Positions 52,392-60,250 of a stretch of DNA of 64,000 bases are shown here, one piece after another; positions within the stretch are counted from its first letter, which is position 1, and each line of letters opens with the position of its first letter. The notes beneath the pieces were generated by a model. The model was given only the letters and a program-made list of their open reading frames with translations. It was not told the origin of the DNA and searched no databases. This DNA is from Hymenobacter canadensis (GTDB lineage: Bacteria > Bacteroidota > Bacteroidia > Cytophagales > Hymenobacteraceae): contig NZ_CP114767.1 of NCBI RefSeq assembly GCF_027359925.1, positions 1 through 64,000 on the forward strand, read 5' to 3'. A program made the translations under genes and the position numbers.

Positions 52392-55346
52392 TCATGTCTT
52401 TTGCAGCGACTTGTAGATGACGTCGTGGATGCGGGTGCGGATGTTGTACTGGCGCAGCTTGTTGTTGCCGGCGTCGGGGTACACCCGGTTGGAAAGAAAG
52501 ATGTAGAGAATTTTGTTTTCGGGGTCCATCCAGACGCAGGTGCCGGTGAAGCCCGTATGCCCAAACGTGCTGGCCGGCGAGAGGTTGCTGGTAGGGCCTT
52601 CGGGCTTGCTGGGGTCGCCGTGGTCCCAGCCCAGGCCGTGGCGGTTGCCGGCCACAGTGCTGCGAGCAAACTCGGTCACGATGGGGCTCTGGAAGTAGCG
52701 CATGCCGCCGTAGCGGCCGTTCTGCAGGTTCATCTGCATCAGAACGGCCAGATCGTTGGCGTTGGCAAACAAGCCGGCGTGGCCGCCCACGCCGCCAATC
52801 ATGGCCGCGGTCTGGTCGTGCACGGTGCCTTGCAGCTGGGCGCGGCGGAAGTAGGTGTCGTTTTCGGTGGGCGCGATGCACGACTGCGGAAACTTCTGCA
52901 GCGGGTTGTATGTCATAGTGCCGAGGCCCAGCGGCTTGTAGAAGCTCTTGTCGAGGAAGTTCTCGATGGGCTCCTGCAGCAGCTTTTCGGCCACCCGCTT
53001 CAGAATGATAAAGCTCAGGTCGGAATATTCCACCGGATACTTGCCCTTGGTCTTGGGAAGCAAACCGGAGCGCTGCACCCAGGTCCAGACCGAATCCTCG
53101 GCCGTCTGCACACTGTAGAGGTTGGGCGTCACTTCGTTGGTGAAGCCGGCCGTGCTGGTACTGGCGTAGAAAGTGGGCTTGGGGCCGGTTTTGGTGATGG
53201 TTTTCTCCCACGTCGGGATGCCAGCTTTTAAGCCCGCCTGGTGCAGCAGTACCTCACGCACGGTCATGTCCTTTTTATTGGTGCCTTTCAGTTCGGGCAG
53301 GTAGGCGGCCACCTTGTCGTCGAGATTCAGTTTGCCCTGATCTTTCAGGTACATGATGGTCTGGAGCGTGCCGGCCACTTTCGTCACCGAAGCCAGATCG
53401 TAGAGCGTGCTGTTGCTGACGGGCTGCTTCTTGTCGTAGGTGCAGTAGCCGTAGCTTTTGTCGAATACCACGGCCCCGTTCTTGGCCACCAGCACCTGGC
53501 AGCCGGGCGCTGCGGCATACGCCACCGATTCCAGCGCAATGTTGTCGATCTGGGTGAGCACCTTCGAGTCGAGCCCCTCGCTTTCCGGCGTAGCGTAGCG
53601 CAGGCGCTTGAAGTCCGGCGTCGGCAGGCCCACGCCCGCCGTCAGCTCCGGCGTAACCGTGACCGGCAGGCGGCCCAGGGCGGGCAGCGCGCCAAACAGC
53701 ACCTGCGGCACCACCAGCTGCGAGGCGTAGTTGTCTTCGTAGCCGCACACCAGCGTGCGGGCGTCGGCCAGGTGCTTCAGCGAATAGGCGTTGCCCATGG
53801 CCACCACTACCGTTTTCAGATTGGGGTTGGCCTGCAGGTCTTTCAGGAATTTCAGGGTGCCGTCGCCCAGGCCGTAGTTGTGGGTGGGCGTGTTGTTCAT
53901 GTTGTGCAGCGTCACGACCACCGTGTTGTAGGGGGCGAGGCGCGGCAGAATCCGGGCAAACGTGGAGTCGGGGGCGTAGCGGTTGGCCACCGCGTACACG
54001 GGGCCGCTCTGGTACTTGCTCATGATTTCGCCCAGCGTGCTGCCCGGCCCGGCCCCGATGGTGACGGTGGCAATGCGCAGTGTGTCGAGGCGGTGCAGCG
54101 GCAGCAGGTCGTCCTGGTTTTTCACCACCGTGGTGGCGTGCTCGTAGATTTCCTGGGCCACCGTGCGGCTTTGGGGCCGGTTGAGGTTGGTCATCAGGTT
54201 GGGCACGTCAATGGGCGGCTGGTTGTTGAGGCCGGCCCAGAACTTGGCGCGCAGAATCTTGCGCACCCGCTGGTCGATGTCGGTCTGCACCAGCTTGCCC
54301 GACGCCAGATCGTCCTTGATTTTCTGGATGGCTACCGGTACGTCTTCCGAAAATAGCAGCACGTCGTTGCCGGCCAGCAGGGCCAGCGCGTCCAGCTCGC
54401 CGGGCTTGTAGATGTTAGCCACGCTCTTCATGTTGAGCGCATCCGTAAACACGAGGCCCTTGTAGGCCATCTTCTCCTTCAGCAGCCCCGTCACGAGGTT
54501 GCGCGAGATGGTAGCCGACACGGAGCGGACCGTATCGAACAGCGGCATGTAGAGGTGGCCCACCATCACGCCCATCACGCCGGCCTCAAACGACTGCTGA
54601 AACGGGTACAGATCCACGTTGGTCAGGCGGGCCAGGTCGGAGTTGATGACCGGCAGCGCCACGTGCGAGTCCACGTCGGTGTCGCCGTGGCCGGGGAAGT
54701 GCTTCACCACGGCCATGATGCCGTGGTCCTGCAGGCCGCGGATGTAGGCCACGCTGCGCTTGGCCACCTGCTCCTTGTTCTCGCCGAAGGAGCGGTTGCC
54801 GATAACCGGGTTGTCGGGGTTGGAGTTGACGTCGACGACGGGCGAAAAGCTCACGTGCACGCCCAGGGTCTTCATCTTGAGGGCAATTTCGCGGCCCATC
54901 TGGTACACGTACTGCTCGTCGTCCATGGCCCCCAGCGTCATCTGCTTGGCGAAGTGCATGCTGGAGTCGAGGCGCATATCCAGGCCCCACTCGGCATCCA
55001 TGGCAATGAGCAGCGGCACCTTGGCGGCGGCCTGGTAGCGGTTGGTGAGGATGGCCTGCCGGCGCGGGCCGCCCTGCAGAAACATCAGCCCGCCAATGCC
55101 ATAGTTCTTGATTAGAAACTCGGTGTACTGCGCGTGCTTCTTGTCCTTGTTGGAGTAGGCGGCCACCATAAACAGCTGCCCCAGCCGCTGGTCGGGCGTG
55201 AGGGAGTTGAAGACGCTGTCGACCCAGTTCTGCTCGGCCACGGAGCGGGGCTTGGCCGCGTCGTCGTAGGGCACCGCAGAGGTGATGATCAGACCCGTGG
55301 CAGCGAGCAGCAGCAGTAAGAGTCTGATCCGAAATTCCTTGAGCAT
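52392..55346 (-). CDS. Glycoside hydrolase family 3 (NagZ-like) fused to a serine beta-lactamase-like domain
   Basis: 984 residues from ATG 55346 (MLKEFRIRLLLLLLAATGL), with a signal sequence or anchor. The GH3 part has KHFPGHGDT and DSH (catalytic dyad loop of NagZ) and the nucleophile Asp in VFTDALNM near 300. A linker with an Ig-like or GH3 C-terminal domain follows. From about residue 610 a beta-lactamase/penicillin-binding-like domain shows SVTK (SxxK), YSD in place of YxN, and HTG in place of KTG. The protein may trim GlcNAc-anhydroMurNAc and also act on peptide or ester bonds in the periplasm. Such fusions are known in this phylum. Confidence 0.9.
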   Translation of the reverse strand: MLKEFRIRLLLLLLAATGLIITSAVPYDDAAKPRSVAEQNWVDSVFNSLTPDQRLGQLFMVAAYSNKDKKHAQYTEFLIKNYGIGGLMFLQGGPRRQAILTNRYQAAAKVPLLIAMDAEWGLDMRLDSSMHFAKQMTLGAMDDEQYVYQMGREIALKMKTLGVHVSFSPVVDVNSNPDNPVIGNRSFGENKEQVAKRSVAYIRGLQDHGIMAVVKHFPGHGDTDVDSHVALPVINSDLARLTNVDLYPFQQSFEAGVMGVMVGHLYMPLFDTVRSVSATISRNLVTGLLKEKMAYKGLVFTDALNMKSVANIYKPGELDALALLAGNDVLLFSEDVPVAIQKIKDDLASGKLVQTDIDQRVRKILRAKFWAGLNNQPPIDVPNLMTNLNRPQSRTVAQEIYEHATTVVKNQDDLLPLHRLDTLRIATVTIGAGPGSTLGEIMSKYQSGPVYAVANRYAPDSTFARILPRLAPYNTVVVTLHNMNNTPTHNYGLGDGTLKFLKDLQANPNLKTVVVAMGNAYSLKHLADARTLVCGYEDNYASQLVVPQVLFGALPALGRLPVTVTPELTAGVGLPTPDFKRLRYATPESEGLDSKVLTQIDNIALESVAYAAAPGCQVLVAKNGAVVFDKSYGYCTYDKKQPVSNSTLYDLASVTKVAGTLQTIMYLKDQGKLNLDDKVAAYLPELKGTNKKDMTVREVLLHQAGLKAGIPTWEKTITKTGPKPTFYASTSTAGFTNEVTPNLYSVQTAEDSVWTWVQRSGLLPKTKGKYPVEYSDLSFIILKRVAEKLLQEPIENFLDKSFYKPLGLGTMTYNPLQKFPQSCIAPTENDTYFRRAQLQGTVHDQTAAMIGGVGGHAGLFANANDLAVLMQMNLQNGRYGGMRYFQSPIVTEFARSTVAGNRHGLGWDHGDPSKPEGPTSNLSPASTFGHTGFTGTCVWMDPENKILYIFLSNRVYPDAGNNKLRQYNIRTRIHDVIYKSLQKT

Positions 55347-55405
55347 GGGCTCCCGTATGGTGTCTGGCGGTAAGTGGTCTGGTTGAACGCAAGCGGATTT
55401 CGCCC

Positions 55406-55540
55406 TACTTTTGTTCCCATTCGGGTGCCGTAAAAGCGGGGTCCGGCAGGCCCGGCCACCGCAATGGTGAGCCCCAGGCATCCGGTCATCTGCTCTTGCC
55501 AACTGCGCTAACCCGGGAGCCCGGCCAACACAACACACAC
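55406..55540 (+). promoter_or_regulatory. Promoter and structured leader-like sequence (unassigned)
   Basis: TACTTTTG (55406-55413) is an exact -7 match. The next 100 nt fold well: GGGG and GCCCC enclose hairpins CCGG-N5-CCGG and CACC-GCAAT-GGTG. Further on CCGGG-AG-CCCGG forms another. The order GGTGCC, then CCGG stems, CGCAATGGTGAG and CCGGTCATCTGC loosely recalls a cobalamin riboswitch, while the complement (TTAGCGCAGTTGG) resembles a tRNA D-arm. Neither identity is convincing. The gap 55347-55664 holds nothing else clear. Confidence 0.3.
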
Positions 55541-55664
55541 GAATGTTGGCCACAAACTTACGGAGAAAATCCCGGCTGCGGTTGGCAATTCATCGAGCAA
55601 GTCCAATTGCTCAGCGGGTTAACGCCTGTATTTCTTTGTTTCGTATCTTCCTTATCCTTCCCGA

Positions 55665-57698
55665 ATGGCCGACATAATTCAGCTGCTTCCCGAGTATCTG
55701 GCCAACCAGATTGCCGCCGGCGAAGTGGTGCAGCGGCCGGCTTCGGCCGTCAAAGAATTGCTTGAAAATGCCGTTGATGCCGGGGCCACGCAGGTGCAGC
55801 TCATCGTCAAAGACGCCGGCAAGCAGCTGGTGCAGGTCGTGGACAACGGCTCGGGCATGAGCGCCACCGACGCCCGCATGAGCCTGGAGCGGCACGCCAC
55901 CTCCAAAATCCGCACCACCGACGACCTGTTCCGTATCCGCACGCTGGGCTTCCGGGGCGAGGCGCTGGCCTCCATTGCGGCCGTGGCCCAGGTGGAGCTG
56001 CGCACCAAGCAGCGCGACCAAGACACGGGCACGCTGCTGCTCATCGAAGGCTCCCAAATCACCAGCCAGCAGCCCACCGCCTGCCCCGACGGCACCAGCA
56101 TCAGCGTCAAGAACCTGTTCTTCAACGTGCCGGCCCGGCGCAACTTCCTCAAGAGCAACGCCGTGGAAATGCGGCATATTCTCGACGAGTTTCAGCACAT
56201 TGCCCTGGCCAACCCCCAGATCGGGTTCACGCTGTTCCAGAACGACCTGGAGGTGTTCAACCTGCCGGCCGGCAAGCTCAGCCAGCGCATCGTGAGTTTG
56301 CTCGGCAACGGCTACAAGGAGCAGCTGGCGGCCTGCGAGGAGGTGACACCGTTTCTGAGCGTGAAGGGCTTTATCGGCAAGCCGGAATCGGCCAAGAAAA
56401 GCCGCGGCGACCAGTTTTTCTTTGTCAACAACCGCTTTATCCGCTCGGCCTACCTCAACCATGCCGTGCTGGCCGCCTACGAAGGCCTGCTGCCGAAGGA
56501 CGCGCACCCGTTCTACGTGCTGTTTCTGGACCTCGACCCCAAGGCCATCGACATCAACGTGCACCCCACCAAGACGGAAATCAAGTTCGAGGACGAGAAA
56601 ACCGTGTATGCCATTGTGCGCGCCGCCGTCAAGCAGAGCCTGGGACTGCACAACATGGCGCCCTCGCTGGACTTTGACGGCGACGTGAACTTTGCACCCA
56701 TCCGGCCGCTGCGCACGCCGCTGGGCGAACTGCCCAAAAGCAACTTCGACCCCGACGACTTCCGGCCCGACGCGCTGGCCTCGGCCGCCTCCGCCGCGGC
56801 CACGCCCGCCCGCGACGCTCGCTCCGGCAGCACTTCCCGCCCCGATACGGGCCACGAACGGCAGATTCCGCCCCGGCCCACCGAGCAGGCCAAGCGCGAC
56901 CTGGAGGAGTTCTACAAGAGCCTCAGCAAAGTAAACGTGCCCGATGTGGAGCGCGAAGCCACGGCCAAAGGCGTGCCCGTGCCCAGCGCGGCGGCCCTCA
57001 CGGCGGCCGCCGCGGCCGCGCCGCCGCTGGTGTCGGCTCCCTTGGTATTGGTGCCGCTGGTGGTAGGAGCAACGTCGGCGGCGGTGCCGGCCGCGCCCGA
57101 ATTGCCGCTGCGGGAGGTGCCAGCCAGCTCCGGCAACAAGGTGCTGCAAGTGCACGGGCAGTATCTGCTGGTGGCGGTGAAGTCGGGGCTGATGCTGCTG
57201 GACCAGGCCGCCGCGCGCGAGCGGATCCTGTACGAGCAGTACGCCCACACGCTGGAGCGCGAAACCGGCGCGTCGCAGACGCTGCTGTTTCCGCGCACGG
57301 TCACGTTTACGCCCCAGGATTTTGCCATTCTGCGCGAAGTGGAAGATGCTTTGCGCAGTCTGGGCTTCCGGTTCACCGATTTCGGCAAGCACACCATTGC
57401 GGTAGAAGGCATCCCGGCCGACGTGCCGGCCCGCGACGAAAAGGAGCTGCTGGAAGGCCTCATCGAGCAGTTCCGGACTCACGCCGGCCCAGTGAAGCTG
57501 GACCGCCGCGAGCAGATGGCCCGCGCCCTGGCCCGCCGCGTGGCCACAGCCGCCTCGGGCGCCCGCCTCTCCGACACCGAAATGAACACGCTGGTCGATA
57601 AGCTGTTTGCCTGCCAGGTGCCCGGCTACACCCCCGACGGCCGCCGCACCCTCGTGATGCTGGAGCTCAGCCAGATTCAGGAGTTCTTCCGCCGCTGA
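55665..57698 (+). CDS. mutL: DNA mismatch repair protein MutL
   Basis: 677 residues. The GHKL ATPase has ELLENAVDAGA, VVDNGSGM and TLGFRGEALASI in its first 100 residues. A variable linker (about 340-470) is rich in Ala/Pro/Val. The C-terminal domain has DQAAARERILYE where endonuclease-type MutL proteins have DQHA-x2-E-x4-E, and the later ACR and CPHGRP motifs are not recognisable. Its C-terminal nicking activity is therefore doubtful. The N-terminal part should still couple mismatch recognition to repair. Start ATG 55665 gives the normal N-terminus. Confidence 0.94.
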   Translation: MADIIQLLPEYLANQIAAGEVVQRPASAVKELLENAVDAGATQVQLIVKDAGKQLVQVVDNGSGMSATDARMSLERHATSKIRTTDDLFRIRTLGFRGEALASIAAVAQVELRTKQRDQDTGTLLLIEGSQITSQQPTACPDGTSISVKNLFFNVPARRNFLKSNAVEMRHILDEFQHIALANPQIGFTLFQNDLEVFNLPAGKLSQRIVSLLGNGYKEQLAACEEVTPFLSVKGFIGKPESAKKSRGDQFFFVNNRFIRSAYLNHAVLAAYEGLLPKDAHPFYVLFLDLDPKAIDINVHPTKTEIKFEDEKTVYAIVRAAVKQSLGLHNMAPSLDFDGDVNFAPIRPLRTPLGELPKSNFDPDDFRPDALASAASAAATPARDARSGSTSRPDTGHERQIPPRPTEQAKRDLEEFYKSLSKVNVPDVEREATAKGVPVPSAAALTAAAAAAPPLVSAPLVLVPLVVGATSAAVPAAPELPLREVPASSGNKVLQVHGQYLLVAVKSGLMLLDQAAARERILYEQYAHTLERETGASQTLLFPRTVTFTPQDFAILREVEDALRSLGFRFTDFGKHTIAVEGIPADVPARDEKELLEGLIEQFRTHAGPVKLDRREQMARALARRVATAASGARLSDTEMNTLVDKLFACQVPGYTPDGRRTLVMLELSQIQEFFRR

Positions 57699-57720
57699 TT
57701 TGAACAGGGGCGTTGGGTGA

Positions 57721-57820
57721 TGTAGAGACGCAATATTTTGCGTCTCGTTGTTGAACGACCGGAACCACGCCGGCTAAACAGCATCACCAACGACGAGACG
57801 CGAAGTGTCGCGTCTCTACA
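57721..57820. repeat. GTAG...CTAC element, copy 2 (GAGACGC stem)
   Basis: A 100-bp element with ends TGTAGAGACGC and GCGTCTCTACA. Each arm is itself a hairpin: GAGACGCAA/TTGCGTCTC on the left, GAGACGCGA/TCGCGTCTC on the right. The core contains CGTTGTTGAACGACC and ACGCCGGCTAAACA. It lies between mutL and the first rhomboid gene. Confidence 0.85.
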
Positions 57821-57860
57821 TGCCTCATCCGGCCAAACCGCTCCGTCTAGCGTAAGGGAA

Positions 57861-57903
57861 GAAAAATCAGCGAAATCAATTCAATCAGCGCAAATCAGCG
57901 ATT
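57861..57903 (+). repeat. AATCAGCG phrase repeat
   Basis: Copies of AATCAGCG or variants (AATCAGCGA, AATCAATTC, AATCAGCGCA, AATCAGCGATTC) at about 9-nt spacing, ending directly before the rhomboid start codon. Confidence 0.6.
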
Positions 57904-57904
57904 C

Positions 57905-58702
57905 ATGTTCCGACTTACTCCCACTGTTCGCACGCTGCTCATTATTAACGTGCTGGTGTTTTTTCTGCAAAGCCAGTTTGGGGCGCAGGTGACGGTGCTG
58001 GGCGCCCTTTACCCGATTGGCTCGGTGTACTTTCAGCCCTGGCAGTTCCTGACCTATATGTTTCTGCACGGCAGCTTCGCCCACCTGTTTTCCAACATGC
58101 TGGGCCTCGTGTTCATCGGGGCCTCGCTGGAAGACGTGTGGGGCCCGAAACGGTTCCTGACGTATTGGCTGATCTGCGGCGTAGGGGCCGGTATCCTCTA
58201 CCAAGGCGTGCGGGCCTACGAGCTGCACCAAATGGACACCGACCGGATTGCGTTCCAAGAGGCTCCGTCCGGTATTGCCTTCGCCAACTACTTCGACGAT
58301 TACCTGCCTGGCGCCGGCGGAGCCTACGCGGTGGTAGCCGCCCAAATGCAGCGCGACCCTCAGAACAAAGAGTTGATTGCCTCCGCTACGGAAACCATCC
58401 AGGCCATCTACAATCAGGCCATCAATAGTCCGGCGGCCGGGATGCTGGGGGCGTCGGGGGCGCTGTTTGGGGTGCTGTTTGCGTTCGGGTTCCTGTTTCC
58501 GCAACAGTCGCTCATCATCTTCCCGATTCCGATTCCCATCAAGGCCTGGCTGTTCGTGACGCTGTACACCGCCTACGAGCTGTACCAGGGCATCCACCCG
58601 GTGCCCGGCGACAATGTGGCGCACTTTGCGCATTTGGGCGGAATGTTGATTGGCTTCATCGTGTTGAAAATCTGGCAGCGCAACGGCACGCACTACGGCT
58701 AA
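57905..58702 (+). CDS. Rhomboid-family intramembrane protease 1
   Basis: 265 residues with about six membrane segments. The catalytic Ser is S184 in LGASGALFG and the His is H243 in HFAHLGG. The early HGSFAHLFSNM at 55-65 is the usual oxyanion/loop region. A soluble insert at about 105-165 between helices is longer than in most rhomboids. These proteases cut membrane proteins within or near their helices. The second rhomboid gene follows 63 bp downstream. Confidence 0.92.
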   Translation: MFRLTPTVRTLLIINVLVFFLQSQFGAQVTVLGALYPIGSVYFQPWQFLTYMFLHGSFAHLFSNMLGLVFIGASLEDVWGPKRFLTYWLICGVGAGILYQGVRAYELHQMDTDRIAFQEAPSGIAFANYFDDYLPGAGGAYAVVAAQMQRDPQNKELIASATETIQAIYNQAINSPAAGMLGASGALFGVLFAFGFLFPQQSLIIFPIPIPIKAWLFVTLYTAYELYQGIHPVPGDNVAHFAHLGGMLIGFIVLKIWQRNGTHYG

Positions 58703-58765
58703 GGTGCCGCCTGCCTGCCAAGTTGTAGCTTCGCGTAGCCTGCCGTTCTCCTTGCTTTCCTCTCC

Positions 58766-59662
58766 ATGAGTTTCCTTGATGACATCCGCGCCACTCTTAC
58801 CCGGCGCGACAATGCCCTGAGCCAGCTGCTGCTGATCAATGTGCTGGTGTTTATAGTGCTGCTGCTGATCCGCGTCACGCTGTTCCTCGTGACGGCGGGC
58901 CGCATCGACATCACCTCGGTGCTGGAGTGGCTGGCAGTGCCTTCGGGCCCGTTCACGCTGCTCACCCGCCCCTGGACGCTGCTCACCTACGCCTTCGTCC
59001 ACACCGATTTCTTCCACATTCTGTTCAACCTGCTGAACCTGTACTGGTTTGGCTCGCTAGTGCGCGAGTACCTCGGCGACCGGAAGCTGGTGAGTCTGTA
59101 TATTCTGGGGGCGTTGGCCGGAGCCGCGCTGTACCTGCTGGCTTACAACTTCATTCCCGTGTTTGCCGGCCGGCCGGCCATGCTCTACGGCGCCTCGGCG
59201 GGCGTTACGGCCATCATTGTAGGGGCCGCCACGCTGCTGCCCGACTATACGTTCAGCATCATTCTGCTAGGCCCGGTACGTATCAAATACATTGCGGCTG
59301 TGGTGGTGATTGTGTCGATTGCGGGGATTGATGGCGGCAACCCGGGCGGCGAAATTGCCCACCTCGGCGGCGCGCTGCTCGGCTTCCTGTTCGTCAAGCA
59401 GCTGCAGCGCGGCCGCGACCTGGGCCGCCCCGTGCAGGCCATCGGCGACTGGGTGGGCGGCCTGCTCTCCGGCCCGCGCCTGCGCGTGACGCACCGCGGC
59501 GGCGCGGCGGCAGCCCCGGCCGCATCAGGCGCCCGCAAAGGCACCCTGCCCCAGCCCGAGCAGGAAGACCTCGACGCCATCCTCGACAAAATCTCCCGCT
59601 CCGGCTACGAAAGTCTCTCCAAAGACGAAAAGCAGCGCCTGTTCAAAGCCAGTCAGAAGTAG
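58766..59662 (+). CDS. Rhomboid-family intramembrane protease 2
   Basis: 298 residues with six or seven membrane segments. Catalytic S144 lies in YGASAG and H199 in AHLGGALLG, and the conserved VHTDFFHILFNLLNL block is at about 78-92. A cytoplasmic tail (about 225-298) ends in DLDAILDKISRSGYESLSKDEK, a motif often found on rhomboids of this phylum. Only the core motifs are shared with the preceding gene, so this is a distant paralogue. The two are likely cotranscribed. Confidence 0.92.
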   Translation: MSFLDDIRATLTRRDNALSQLLLINVLVFIVLLLIRVTLFLVTAGRIDITSVLEWLAVPSGPFTLLTRPWTLLTYAFVHTDFFHILFNLLNLYWFGSLVREYLGDRKLVSLYILGALAGAALYLLAYNFIPVFAGRPAMLYGASAGVTAIIVGAATLLPDYTFSIILLGPVRIKYIAAVVVIVSIAGIDGGNPGGEIAHLGGALLGFLFVKQLQRGRDLGRPVQAIGDWVGGLLSGPRLRVTHRGGAAAAPAASGARKGTLPQPEQEDLDAILDKISRSGYESLSKDEKQRLFKASQK

Positions 59663-59707
59663 ATAGCCAGATTATATAGCTATTGTCAATTGTATACGAT
59701 ATGTATA

Positions 59708-60160
59708 TCAAGGTAACGTTATCAGCTTCTGTGCATACTCAAGATATTCACTTAAGGTATTCTTCTCTCTATTTCTGTTGTTTATGATAATTAGTCCTTG
59801 TAGAAATGAATCACACTCACTTTCAGAGATGAATTTTTTATGGCATCTATTATTTACACAGTATAATATCTCAAACGCTTGCCAATCGTACTTCATGCGT
59901 TTTGACTTACTTTTGGATAATTTATTGGCTTTGAACAGGTTAATGTGATTGGTCATTTCAGAAAGTGTACTCTTCGTCACCTCGAACCTAAGAACTTCGT
60001 AATCGTCAGACTTTACATCTTTGCCTATAAGCATAGGAGATACTGATTTAGATATTCCTGGTTTAATATCATGAATTAAGATATAATCTGTGCTGACTGA
60101 TTTTTGCCCATAACTAAAAAAGCACTGTAGCAACAGTATTATAATAAGGGCGTTTCTCAT
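59708..60160 (-). CDS. Secreted protein of unknown function, AT-rich
   Basis: 150 residues with a signal peptide (MRNALIIILLLQCFFSYGQ). The rest is Lys/Ser/Asn-rich with three Cys after the signal (YCVNNRCHKKF and SECDSF) that may form a disulfide. Base composition is far poorer in GC than the window, and codon choice differs, so the gene was probably acquired recently. No family recognised. It has no close partner: the next gene on the same strand ends 91 bp downstream or starts elsewhere. Confidence 0.65.
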   Translation of the reverse strand: MRNALIIILLLQCFFSYGQKSVSTDYILIHDIKPGISKSVSPMLIGKDVKSDDYEVLRFEVTKSTLSEMTNHINLFKANKLSKSKSKRMKYDWQAFEILYCVNNRCHKKFISESECDSFLQGLIIINNRNREKNTLSEYLEYAQKLITLP

Positions 60161-60250
60161 GATTGTTATGGTTTAAGAGGAAATGTTAGATAGTAGTCAA
60201 TGTGAATCTAACTTACTAGCTTCTAATCTCTTCATATTTCCGTACTTCGA

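Noticed and set aside
55418..55515. tRNA on the minus strand
   Set aside because: The D-arm looks right (GCGCAGTTGG, GAGC) but there is no valid anticodon stem, no TTCGA T-loop and only five acceptor pairs.
55611..57482. 623-residue minus-strand reading frame opposite mutL
   Set aside because: Antisense of mutL with no recognisable motif; same codon artefact.
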